64,000 bases of DNA from Ricordea florida (taxonomy: Eukaryota > Cnidaria > Anthozoa > Corallimorpharia > Ricordeidae): assembly GCA_949710005.1 (NCBI GenBank), contig OX453285.1:5289632-5353631 (forward strand). The letters run 5' to 3'. This document shows, in pieces, positions 46,995-58,000 of this stretch. A model generated the notes under the pieces. The model did not search any database. It was not told where the DNA came from and was given only the letters and a program-made list of their open reading frames with translations. Within the stretch, counting starts at the first letter, position 1, and each line of letters opens with the position of its first letter. A program made the translations under genes and the position numbers.

Positions 46995-48463
46995 CCCTTT
47001 CACTCACAAGATCCGAGTAGCAATTCTCTTGAACGAGTGCCATTCACTCCCTTATTAACTAGTTGAGAGAATTTGGTCTTTAATCAACGCATTAACCTCC
47101 GTTTGATCGCGTACCCAATTCTCACCATCCATTTTGTTGGTATTGAATTGATACTGAAATGAGATGTTGTATTTTGATCATATCTGGAGGTGAAAGGGTT
47201 AAATTAAACAAGCGGATCTAGAAGTTTCGATGAAATGCGCTCTGAACCAAACTACCAGAAACGTAATCCATGTGACGTCATTATTATTGCGTGTGGTGGA
47301 ATAGCTCACAAGTTCTTAGGCTTTATTGTTTTGCCCTCCCTGTAAAAGACAAAATCTTCCAAGCTCCCCTTTTTGGTTTCCGTTTGTGTGAAAGGAATTA
47401 AGGGAGACATCTAGTATGTTCTTTTTGTATTCAGGGCGTCAAATAGACAAAGCACATTCATAGAGAGGATTGAAATTCACTAGAACTTTCATATTGGTTA
47501 CCTGGTAAACGTGCTTTTTAAGAGAGATCCAAAAAAACGGGAAGTTGTAACTATTGCACACGTGAACTTTGTTTTAACATTTTCCAAGGAAAAAAAGCCT
47601 CGCTTTTTAGAAATGTTTGGTGTACTCAAATCTTTTCGTCCTCAAACTATAGGTAAGGTAAGTTATTGCCCCCGAAATCCGGTGACTCGAAAAGTTTCAG
47701 TTCTCTCGAGAGGTTATTATGAAAATATGAAAAATGTTTTTTTCTCAGAGGTTTTAAGTTTAAAATGCTTTTTGTTTTTTTATATACGAATCTTCGAGAA
47801 TAGGTTTTCGAGTATTAAAGATCATGATCATCGACAGAGAAAATTACCTTCGCAGGTATTGTTTTAATTCTTTGCATTGTTTTTCAGTTACGTCAAACGG
47901 ATAAACGTGAAATCATTATCACTCAGTACGTAACAAACAAATCAACGAGCAATATGGAAAAAATTGGGTGTTGATATAAATGGATTTACATGGTTCTTGA
48001 AGACTTGTTAATTTTGTCATTTGCCCACCTTTATTATCATACATATACCGGCTTACCCCGATGCGGCGTTTGAACGTGTTTTATCGTTTTTAGTACAATT
48101 TTATTCGATTTTGCATTTTTATTTAAGACTATAAGAAACTAAATTTTCCGACAAAAACACTGATTGATTTATTCGAGGCATTCAAATTCCACTGTTTGAT
48201 GAAATTGAAGTAAATATCGATCTTGTTGTAATTACGTGAATTTTGTTGTCACCAGATTCAACCTTAATTCTTCGTAGGGACAAAATCACTGACCCAGAAA
48301 AACATCCGTCACAATATTCGGCTCGAATTTAATAACAGGCATCAAAACGGAACAAACAGTGCTCACACTAGAGATCAAATAGCTGCGGATTGCAACACCG
48401 ACATTCTCTAAAGTTCAACATAGACTTATTCACAAGGTTTCGTACTTTGCAGATTAATTCGTG
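46995..48463. other. No gene supported; possible 5' region of the 279 aa gene
   Basis: An open frame at 47,511-47,867 lacks domains. A good acceptor (TTTGCAG, ending about 48,451) sits 12 bp before the ATG at 48,464, so the next gene may have an untranslated first exon here. Confidence 0.4.
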
Positions 48464-49303
48464 ATGGATGCCAAAACTGGACATCTCTCGAAAGCGAAGA
48501 GCGTTAAATCGGCTTTGTTTTCCATGAGTGTTGAAAGGGAACTTCACGCCAAGATCACAAACGCTCGCGAGCAAGTGCGATTACAAAAAGAACATCGAGA
48601 TATCGAGCTGTTCAAAAATGATGCGGCGAAGAATATGACAGCAGAGAAAAGACGCGTGAAGTCGCGAATGCAGAATTTAAGAAAAACCGTGCTTCGGACG
48701 CAGTCAGTAGACTCGGTCTCGGCAAAAAGTTTAAAAGACTTCGGGTTATGTTCGCGTCTTCCAAAACTACCTAAAGCAACCAAGAATCAGAGGTGTGATA
48801 TAAGTACCCTCGAGTTTTGCAGTTCTGTACCGGATTTGCACGCGTTGGATCGAGACAACGAGAAAAGGAGCTGCCATCTTCCAGTTATAAGGGTTAATAC
48901 TCGAAGCGGTGGAGACAAAATACCAAGAAACACAGCATTCAGGATAAATGGGAACTCGAATAGTGTCGGTCTTTATCCAAGGCCAAGGACACGATCAGAC
49001 AGCGATTTCAACAATGTTAATAGGTTGTCAATGAGGGAAGGTAATTCTTGCAGTGACCTAAGCGATACCCAAGATGAAACGTTTGATAACCGCCTCTCTT
49101 ATCACAATGAGGATTCAAATCTGCGACCGTTGGAGCTAAACCGTCTTTCTGCTAGAAGACGAAGTCTGAGCACCGGCGATATTTCCTTGGCGGAGCGAAT
49201 ACATTCTTTTCTCGAAGGTATTGAGAATCTGCATTTGGAGCAGTCAGACTTCAGTAGCTCGGAGGATGAAAGAGACATGGGATCTAGCCAGAACTTATGC
49301 TAA
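48464..49303 (+). CDS. Unknown charged, phospho-site-rich protein (279 aa)
   Basis: A single uninterrupted frame with codon use unlike the viral block (balanced GC). The start at 48,464 is the first ATG after a plausible splice acceptor. Residues about 25-75 are a highly charged helix, probably coiled coil (HAKITNAREQVRLQKEHRD). The rest is serine/arginine-rich and probably disordered, with repeated RSxSD or RRxSxS-type sites (about 180-185, 240-245) resembling basophilic kinase targets. It ends SSEDERDMGSSQNLC. AATAAA occurs about 670 bp downstream. No family recognised; could be a cytoskeletal or signalling adaptor, but that is speculation. Confidence 0.65.
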   Translation: MDAKTGHLSKAKSVKSALFSMSVERELHAKITNAREQVRLQKEHRDIELFKNDAAKNMTAEKRRVKSRMQNLRKTVLRTQSVDSVSAKSLKDFGLCSRLPKLPKATKNQRCDISTLEFCSSVPDLHALDRDNEKRSCHLPVIRVNTRSGGDKIPRNTAFRINGNSNSVGLYPRPRTRSDSDFNNVNRLSMREGNSCSDLSDTQDETFDNRLSYHNEDSNLRPLELNRLSARRRSLSTGDISLAERIHSFLEGIENLHLEQSDFSSSEDERDMGSSQNLC

Positions 49304-49671
49304 AATTGAAGACTATTTTTCTGGAAGAGGAACTGAAAACGTACAGCAAACGTTAAATTTAGTCCAAAACTGAGTTCGAAGCGTATTAAGCTCGCTTCAC
49401 TGCATGTTTTGAATACGTCTTTAATTTGTGGTAAAGTGACTGAATTATTATCAAGAAAAAAAAAACTGGGACGCTGAAATGAAGCATAAGAGCTCTGTAA
49501 CTATCGAGTTTTATATCACCTATTTTGAGTGACAACTATTTTTCACAGCTACTAATCTTAGATGTTCTTGGGTCTAGGACTTTTTACATGAATAACACTA
49601 GTGAATCCGGCAGCTTGATGTCACAGTAATTTGTTTTCTAGTCTTACTATAAAACTGGGGTTACTTTTCAT

Positions 49672-49815
49672 TTTACTATACAGTGTCAGGAGCCCATGAC
49701 ATTGTGGTTCTAACTGTTTCCGTCATCTGTGGATCAAAACATGCAGTGCGACCATTCTTTGGAAAGCTACTGAGCAATACTGTACTGTGGTACTGTTTTA
49801 TCGTGTAGTTTGATT
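49672..49815 (+). repeat. Single copy of the ~106-bp minisatellite unit
   Basis: Matches the array unit of 41,500-42,535 (GTGGTTCTAACT, TCTGTGGATCAAA, CATGCAGTG, ACTGTACTGTGGTACTGTTT) with a short insertion. It suggests the unit is itself a mobile repeat that was amplified locally. Confidence 0.7.
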
Positions 49816-50082
49816 CATGGAACTGTGCAGAAGAATTCAAAATATCCCTATAAGATATCCATGTGACAAAAACTAAGCTTTACCGTCGTGACAATTTAGA
49901 AAAAAAAACTTTATTCATTTAAAATATCTTTGTCCAGCTGTTACAATTTCGTCACTCCGTATAACTTTATGGAATAAATAAAAAATGTCGTGGAATGCTT
50001 TTATGGCTCCTTGAATTCAAAGAAATGCAAGAAAAACGGAAAGTGTTATTTGAGAGCTGTTTCAAGTGGGAAAAGTAATGAC

Positions 50083-50196
50083 CTTGGCTTTGGTTTTGTT
50101 GTGGTTTTGGTTTTGTTGTGGTTTTGGTTTTGTTGTGGTTTTGGTTTTGTTGTGGTTTTGGTTTTGTTGTGGTTTTGGTTTTGTTGTGGTTTTGAC
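50083..50196. repeat. 18-bp minisatellite (GGTTTTGGTTTTGTTGTG)n
   Basis: About six tandem units. The G-rich plus strand might form quadruplexes. Long open frames in several phases are by-products of the period divisible by three. Confidence 0.9.
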
Positions 50197-50289
50197 CTTG
50201 AGGCAGTTGCAAATCTGGGATCAAACCGGGCATGCTTTGTCAATTAAGTTATCCTCAATGACCCATAAATTTAACTTCGAGGTTTATTT

Positions 50290-50445
50290 TGGAATGATTT
50301 CCGCACAGGTCCCTACTTCATTATGCATGCTGTAGCCGTATGGTTTCGTTCTCAGGAAACAAGAAATGTTTGCACGTGCACTTCCTAAGACAAGTCAACT
50401 ACAGCATGCATAATGAAGTAGGGACCTGTGCGGAAATCATTCCTT
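50290..50445. mobile_element. Palindromic MITE
   Basis: Arms of about 45 bp are perfectly complementary (GGAATGATTTCCGCACAGGT at 50,291; ACCTGTGCGGAAATCATTCC at about 50,424), enclosing ~65 bp. Confidence 0.85.
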
Positions 50446-51245
50446 TATTTTATCTGGCGTTCCAATCGCTGAAATCGCAATAAACGAATTAACAATCTCG
50501 TTTGAGTTGACCGTGTTACGATTCACCTCACGAAAATTATATCGACCTATCACTATCATGCTGAGAATAGAATTTGTATGAAAGAGGATTTCAAAGGCTT
50601 TGACCTTCAATTATAAATATTGTAATCACTCACTTGCAAGAATTTTGCGACCTCGTGGCTATGATTTCGACGTTGCAAAAACGAAAGTTTTTGAATGACG
50701 TTTTTGTTAGCTTATGCGTCACTTTAAGATTTTTTAAAAAGTGGTCCCCACAAGAAAAGTATTTTGTCGAAATTATTTACAGATAAAGCCCTAGATTGTC
50801 TGTTTACTGAGGGATTTATTGCTTACGTATGCAACTACAGTTATTGACGCCTAATTACAATAGCTTCGCAAATTGAATGACAGTTGGAGCGAAGCTAATC
50901 GCGTAATTGAACTCTTAAGCCTCGGGTTTTTTTGCCAAACAACGGGATTAAGCACCAAAGAGTCTTTCAATTCTTTTTACCACGCCGTTCAAGTTTGGCA
51001 TCTTAGCTAAGTTATCTAATGCTGAATAATTCTCATTTTAAATCCCGTTATGTGTTGGGGATTGCTTTGCCTCTAGCTAGAACAGTTTTCAATTGGTTTT
51101 CATAGATCCAAAACCAACTACAACATATGTACACAGTCCAATGAACGATGCAATTTCCGTGCGTGGTAAACACGTGCAATTAAGTTATGGTTCGGTGATG
51201 AAAAGTGGTAGGGTTGTGGGATGTGGCTTAGAATGACAGCGTCCA
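50446..51245. other. No gene seen
   Basis: AT-rich intergenic sequence; no repeats or open frames that could be supported. Confidence 0.4.
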
Positions 51246-51606
51246 AATGTAGTAAGGGTATGTTAAAGCCACACATGCGCACTGAGGCGACAGTGGTAGA
51301 AGGGATGAGACCCTATTGCTACCAAAAAATAAATATGAAAAATTGAGGTCAAAGCCAACAGCCATGGACAGCTGTTTCGGCCTTGTTAGGCCTCATCAGC
51401 ATGGCACAGCTAGCAGATCGATGAGCTCTGGGTTCCCACATGATGAATGTCTGTTTAGGCCTAACAACGCCGAAACAGCTGTCCATGGCTGCTGGATTTT
51501 GAGCTCAATTTTTCATATTTATTTTTTTGGTAGCAATAGGGTTTTATCCCTTCTACCACTGTCGCCTCAGTGCGCATATTTGTGGCTTTTACATACCCTT
51601 ACATTA
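51246..51606. mobile_element. Palindromic repeat, complete copy
   Basis: The arms (ATGCGCACTGAGGCGACAGT near 51,274; ACTGTCGCCTCAGTGCGCAT near 51,557) are complementary over about 85 bp; the inner arms with CAGCCATGGACAGCTGTTTC are also inverted. Interrupted relative at 640-1,432. Confidence 0.8.
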
Positions 51607-52059
51607 TAAGTTATGTTTTGCTTTAGTTTTCCACTTTTCTAATTGGTTGATAAAGGTGCGTGGTTTTTTTTTTAGCCAATCACGTATCGTAGCAATGCAA
51701 ACTAAAGCAATGGCGAAATATGACTTTTGACAGTATACTGAAAAACCAAAGCTCATGTTACTTCTCAGATCTAGCCAATCAAAACAGATGCACACAATAA
51801 AACAAGCCAGAACGAACCAATCAAAACAGGTAAGTACGGTCGTCACTGACCGAGCACTTGGGAGAATTCTCGATCAGGTAAAAAACGCTCAACATTCAGT
51901 TTTGTGTGTTTTTGTGGTCTGCTCTCGAATTCTCCCAAACGTATCTCAATTTGTATACGTCTGTACAAGCACAGGTGATACGTTTTATCAACGTTACGGC
52001 AGCAAGGGAGTTCTCTTGACAGTACACAAGTGGTGTTACCATCATATTTAACAATTATT

Positions 52060-52120
52060 CGCCGAAGGCGAAGTGATTCTACCAACTGAGCTATCAACTG
52101 ACCAACTGAGCTATCAATAT
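52060..52120 (-). repeat. Possible SINE/tRNA head fragment
   Basis: ACCAACTGAGCTATCAA occurs twice in tandem; its complement contains a box A-like TAGCTCAGTTGGT. No box B is found nearby. Probably a truncated SINE. Confidence 0.35.
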
Positions 52121-52186
52121 CAATACTGTAGGAGCAATTTTATTCCTAGTGTTTATACATACCTGCAGTTAATAAAATCGAAGCAT

Positions 52187-52390
52187 AATTTTTCATGACC
52201 AACACCCCCAATGAATAATATGGTTTTTCATGACCCACCCCCAATGAATAGCATGGTTTTTCATGACCCACCCCCAATGAATTGCATGGTTTTTCATGAC
52301 CCACCCCCAATTAATAGCATGGTTTTTCTTGACCCCTTTTTACAAGTACAAAAATGATGACCCACCCCCCTCCTGTACTTTATGACCAGT
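52187..52390 (+). repeat. ~37-bp tandem repeats
   Basis: Five units around CATGACCCACCCCCAATGAA and TAGCATGGTTTTT, degenerating at the right end. Confidence 0.8.
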
Positions 52391-52569
52391 CCCTAACTCA
52401 CAACATCTGAGTGGCGATCTCTTATTCATTGTCAAGATATTTCTGATGCATTTCACCTCTTCAGAGCAAGAGCTTCCACATCTTAGCAGATGCTATGGTT
52501 GGCTTGATCCAAACTTTTAAATTCATTTGAATGTCTGTTTTTGGTCGTTTTTGACACTGAACAACAGAC

Positions 52570-52850
52570 TGGTGGCGAGTTCAGTCTCCCGACTAAGATG
52601 ATTCTTTTTCAAACTTACTATGTTTTCTAAAGTATAGAACGAATCATATGCATCTTAAGCGAAATATGAAACATTCGTAGAGATTCTATATATTAGATGC
52701 GGTACCCCATTATCAATGGGCTCTGGTTAGACGATATGATGGGATCTTGGCGATACTCCATGGTAATTGGATTGATAATTAACATGATAATTGTAGAAAA
52801 TTTATTTCAGTGGCGTTGGTTCGAGTAGTCACACTGAAAACTCATTAGCA
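52570..52850 (-). repeat. Dispersed repeat R2, copy 2
   Basis: Inverted relative of 45,350-45,660 (shared TTAAGCGAAATAT, GGTTCGAGTAGTCACACTG). More diverged in the middle. Confidence 0.65.
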
Positions 52851-52986
52851 CCTGAAAAAAAAAAATGAAACAAACAAAAACTGTGACTTACCTGTACCAT
52901 CCTCATACAACCAAATCTCTTCGCCAACATAAGTCATTTAGGTCCTTGCTCAGGTAAGACAGGTAAGTACGGCCCTTCAGTCCACG

Positions 52987-55048
52987 TTAAGGGGGGACTT
53001 AACCTAAAAAAAGGCACTTTTTTAAAACAGTTGTCACATCTATATTTTTCATAGAAACCATCTAAAACCATATATCACTGGAAAGCTAATGAGTTTTAGA
53101 TTACAAAAATTCTGATTTTTTTGAAGCAGAATCAATTTGTAACCTGATACTAGCAAAAATTGTTACCCCATACTGGGCAAGACCCACTTGAACTCAAGAA
53201 AAGAAATCTTTCCCTGGAATGCAATTAACTCTATTTTTTTTCATAACTATATAGCATATTGATAAATTGTGAGGATGAGCATAGAGCTTTCAAAAATATT
53301 AAAAACTCTGGTCCCAGCCCTCACTTAAAGTGATGCAGATTTTTTATGGCAAATTACCATCACATTTTTTTTCAAAACTTCTGCCACAGTAGAGCTACAG
53401 AAAAACCCTATGCTCATCCCAAACAACTCTTTGAGAGCAACAAATAGTGAAAATTTCAAGCCAATCGGTTAAATCCTCGGTGAGATATCTTTTCTTGAAC
53501 GTAGAAAAACTCAATTCGGAGAAAAAAGGCATCAAAGTTATGTTAATAAAAAATATATTGACTGTTCAAATTTCTATGGACAGAAAGTATCAAGAATGAT
53601 TGGAAATGTTCATTTAAGTCATCTAGAAGCCTCCTGCTTCATATGTTATGCCCTCAGCCTCCTGCAGGGCTTCTTCTCTGCGTGTTCGCAACAGCTGCAT
53701 TCCTTGGCAGCGCTTTTTTTCTTTTGTTGAGGCCTTGAGGTCTGATTTTCTTAACCGTCTTTGGTCCTTTTCAAGACTGGCCTTTCTGGTATGTGCTCCT
53801 GGTGAAACAGACAATCTCTGCATTATTCTTGCCCTACTGGCTGCTCCACTGTGGAAGTGGCAGACAGTAGAAGCAACTGAACAGCGGATGACCTTGGCAC
53901 TGTGGTGCTTATGTTTTGGACAGCATGCCCACACCATAGCTTCAAGGCAGGAGGTACACTCCAGTGAGAGATCTGCCATAAGCCCATTTCTCCCAGAACA
54001 ATTTTCCTTGACAGCTAAACAACCTAACATGTAATAAATGTGCAAACCAAGGTTAAATTAGGTATGCACTGTTTGATATTTGCATTTAAACAGACAGAAG
54101 ATAAACACAACTGACAACTGTTATTTTTTTTGTTGTGATCAATTAATAAACAAGTTATAATAATGGACAAGGAAAGACTACTCACGAAAAAAAATAATTC
54201 TAAAATTTAAAATAATAATTGAACGCCGTTAACATATGCTACGTGACACTAAATTAAAAGGAATGGGTAAAGGAAAGGTTAGCAGAAAAATATTGGCTCA
54301 CGTTTCTCTCACCTTCCTCACAAACATGTGCATTAGACAACGTGGAAGATAATTCCTTCAGGTCAACAAGTCTGTATCCCTCTCCATGTAAATTTGTTTC
54401 GCCATCAGAAACGTTCCTTGAATTATCTTCAGAGTTTTCTGGCCTCATTTTGAGTCTGGAAGCACTGATCCCTTGATCACTTTCGGCATCTTATGAAGTG
54501 TGATCAGATGAAGAACTCGATGCTGGATCGGCGACTTCTCTATCTACTTGCGGCGTTTTTTCGCTTTTTTCCCGTATCTCTGCACTCCAGAAAAAGGCCT
54601 TCCTTTTCTTTTTTTTCTATATACAGAATTCTTCTTCCCTCCAGGCATTTTAGATGAAAACTTTCCTGATGTAAACCAAAATCTCGCTCCCTCACGATAT
54701 CCAGTGTGTCAAAACACGCTTTGTTTGATCCGCGAAGGCCTCGGAGACAACTACACGTCGTGTAAGCTATCATATTGCTTCCTCGTGGTCTTGCTTCGGA
54801 AATTCTGGCAATTGGATGGACTACTGACCTTCTAATCGGCCCACAACTGAAAAATGCTACTTTGCGTTGCCATGGTAACCATGAATATTTTCTTACTAGC
54901 GTACGGAAAACGTATCTCACACGCCAAAAACGGTCAAATTGGACTTTAAAACACATGTTATCGCGTTCTTCTATGTCTAAAGCTTTAGATTTTTTGAAAA
55001 ACAAAAATTGCCTTTTGGAGTCAAAATTTAGGTTAAGTCCCCCCTTAA
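52987..55048 (-). mobile_element. Mutator-like DNA transposon, internally deleted
   Basis: Perfect 22-bp inverted ends (TTAAGGGGGGACTTAACC.. at 52,987-53,008; complement at 55,027-55,048) enclose 2.06 kb with remnants of a minus-strand transposase gene. A target duplication is not clear. The element ends 46 bp upstream of the MED1 start codon. The Mutator-like assignment rests on recognition of the N- and C-terminal protein segments, not on a search. Confidence 0.75.
53623..54648 (-). pseudogene. Transposase remnant (Mutator-like), catalytic core missing
   Basis: Reading on the minus strand: a lysine-rich N-terminus starting MPGGKKNSVY (54,648) with a stop and a frame change after ~50 codons; the segment GYRLVDLKELSSTLSNAHVC ending at a donor (exon end 54,313, GTGAGA); an acceptor at about 54,024 and the segment GCLAVKENCSGRNGLMADLS with LECTSC, a zinc-ribbon-like N-terminal domain of cnidarian Mutator-type proteins. 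This is followed directly by what looks like the family's C-terminus (GAHTRK..., ending EGITYEAGGF). The DDE/RNase H region normally between them is absent. Non-functional. Confidence 0.6.
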
Positions 55049-55094
55049 GCCACTCTATGATAGTAACATAACACATGTATACGACAAATTCAAG

Positions 55095-58000
55095 ATGGCG
55101 GCCTCAATTGAGGCAAAGACTTGCGGATCGTGTTGTGTGAAAATGGAGGAGTTACTTAATGGTTACAAACAAGAACTGGGATTGAAAGGAAACAGCTTCG
55201 ATGGAACTAGAAGTAAGCTGACTTAGAATGCAAACAATCGGGGCAGCTTTCGACTTTCATTTGTTAATCTCTGAAAGTAAACACGAAATGTGTCGCAGTA
55301 GCTTTCTTACTTCCTGAAAGAAATAGTCCGTTATTGGACTGAGAGAGAAGGTTAGTTCTTAAAAGATAGCAGATGGGTGGGGGAAGGAATGAGCGAAAGC
55401 CATGACAAGATCGGGCTGAAAACATAGAAGTCAGCTGTTTTTGCTCTTTGTATACGATACTGTAAATAAGTCAAATAAGTGAATATTGTTATTTAGTATA
55501 AATACTCAGGTGATTATACAAAACCGCGCGCTCGGATTGGTTCGCTATCTCGGGTTATCAGCCGATAATCACCTCGACCTTGATTATGTCTCAGTCAATA
55601 ATCACGCAAAAATTTGGATAATATGCAGCCATCTTGACCTCACACTTGGTCAATAATGCATACATCTTGACCTCCAATTTGGTCAGTAACGCATAAGCAT
55701 TTATAAACTGATAATATAAATTCTTCTTTTGATTGTGACGTTTTGACAGCTTACTGCTAAACTCTGAGTAAAAATGCCATGTTATTTGATTTATTTACCA
55801 TGTCGTTGAAAGATTATTAAACAACCAGTTGTCATTCTTCTGCAGCTCATGCATTTGGATCTTTGAACTTCTACTTGGAACACAGCAAATTTACTGATCT
55901 ACTGAACAGTATTCGGTCAAAATGCCAAGGCTGCACAGGTTGGCCTGACCCTGCAAAGGCAATCAGAGCTTCTTTGGTAAGGGTCAAATTTCTGATGCAC
56001 TGGTTTCAATTTTCTTGATTATAATGCAGAGTTTCATTACGTGTTTAATCTGTTTTGTAAATGAAAGGGCACAACCCTGTGCAATTCATTTTTCAAAATT
56101 TAAAAGTCATTCTTTTGGATATATTTTACTTAGGAGAGACAGCAACAAATGGAAAATCTGGCACCCATCAAGGGCTATATTTCAGAGTGCTTGGACAAAT
56201 TACAAAATGCAATGAAAGGTATGGAATATTGCGATGGAAATATTACCATAATTGTACCAAGTGGAAGTTTGATAAAAGGAGGAAGCAGACCTTTGTTTTG
56301 ACATGATAATTAGTAAAGCCAACAAACTTGTGGGTTGTTTATAAATCAAGGAAATCTATTAACTATTAAAGAAAATAAAGATGGATAAAAATTAGAAAAA
56401 AAAAACAGCCTACATCAGATATGTACAACATTTACAATAAAAACAATCAAATGTGCCGGTAATTAAAATCATTGCTTCGATACCAGACAGCTGAAGCTGA
56501 AATGACAGTGAATTTAAAGTCTCTGAAATACGTTTTTTGATGTGGTGCAGAACCTTCAACACATAGTGTTCTAAACATTTTCCTAACAGTGCTAGTCCTT
56601 TTAAACATTTTGTTCCATCTTCTAATTTTATTTTTGCTCATTTAGGTGTGTGTACTGAATTCCTTAATGCAGTTTAGTTTGTTTTGATGCTTATCTAGTT
56701 TAATTTGGTCTTTTGTGAAGACAGTTCAATTAAAGGTGTGGTGCAAAGACTTGAAGCAATTACAAGAAAAGTTGGGTAAGTGGCATTAAGGCTGCAAGTA
56801 TATTAAATAGATTTAGGCAAACCTAAAAGCGGAGCTCCTCACACAGTCCCTCCAAAAATGCTTGAAAACTTGTAGAAAGAACTCAGCTTTATGCTTATGT
56901 CCCTCCAAAAACGCTTGAAAACTTGTAGGAAGAACATTTTTCCTCCAAAACCGCTATGAATAATCCGTTTCTTCAGCAAAACATTGTAGACTGCTGTAGA
57001 CTGCTGGCTGTAGGTTGTGTAGCCGCGGCAAGCCGCGAAAAGCGCGCGAAAAACAAAGCCTCGTTTCGGTTTAAGACCTTCTAAATATCCCGGATGACTA
57101 TGGCCGCCATGTTGGGGCAACGTCGTCGTCGTCGCTAGGCGCACGCGCCCGCGAGCCATGCCGCTAGCCACGATGACCATGAAAACTCAAACGCATGGTT
57201 TTCTCAATTTCTATCCTCGCACGGTAGTTATGGGGCTCCGCTCTGCGGCTCTTCGAGCCGCTGTGGAGCTCCGCTATAATACTCAAATAAGTGGCTGTAT
57301 CTATGTATGTCGAGTATGTTGAGTGTTTCTCACATGATCCCCTGGCTTGGGAGATTGTGTGACCACTCCCTACGTTATCAACAAGAAATAAATTGATTGA
57401 CTCATTGAGTACATTATAATATCATAAGGAATGCGGCCTACGTCATGCATGCATCATACTCCAACATATGAAATGAGATCACATCGCACACAAATTTTCT
57501 TGTGCTAGGGCAATGGTAATGTTTTTATTTTTTGCCAAAACCATCCTGACAAACAACTCCCCATTTTATTGATTGACTCAAATTAATTTTAGCCAAGAAG
57601 ATGAACATTACATCTACGAGGGCTTTCATCTCTCTTATACACATTTGCTACTGCTCTGGTGAAACAAATGTTTGTTAATTGGGCATTTTATAAAAGGTAT
57701 AAAAAAAGACTTGTTTTTTTGTGTGTCACTGAGTTATATAAGCGCTTGGGAACTTTCACGAGCACTTGAGAAGTGTGAGAAGCATCCCCCTATGGCTTGG
57801 GACTTCTATCATGTTTGTGAAATCTTCTGTGTGCTTATGAGCTCAATAATGCACTTGGAGTGTTTTTCATTTCTTTGCATCATTTTGTTTTTTTCAATCA
57901 GGCTTAAATTTATTGACAATGGAACTGGACGAGATTGCTTCATCAATTCTGACATGTTTTATGTAGAGGTGGGTTTTTAAAAGGAATCTTTGCATTTTTC

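Noticed and set aside
47511-47867. 118-residue open frame as a host gene
   Set aside because: No domain, low-complexity phenylalanine/lysine-rich sequence, no splice or start context.
50083-50196. Telomere-like G/T repeat
   Set aside because: The unit is an 18-bp GGTTTTGGTTTTGTTGTG minisatellite, not the TTAGGG repeat of cnidarian telomeres.
54540-55076. 178-residue minus-strand open frame upstream of MED1
   Set aside because: It runs out of the transposon's right end and is in a different frame from the recognisable transposase N-terminus (start 54,648); probably not coding.
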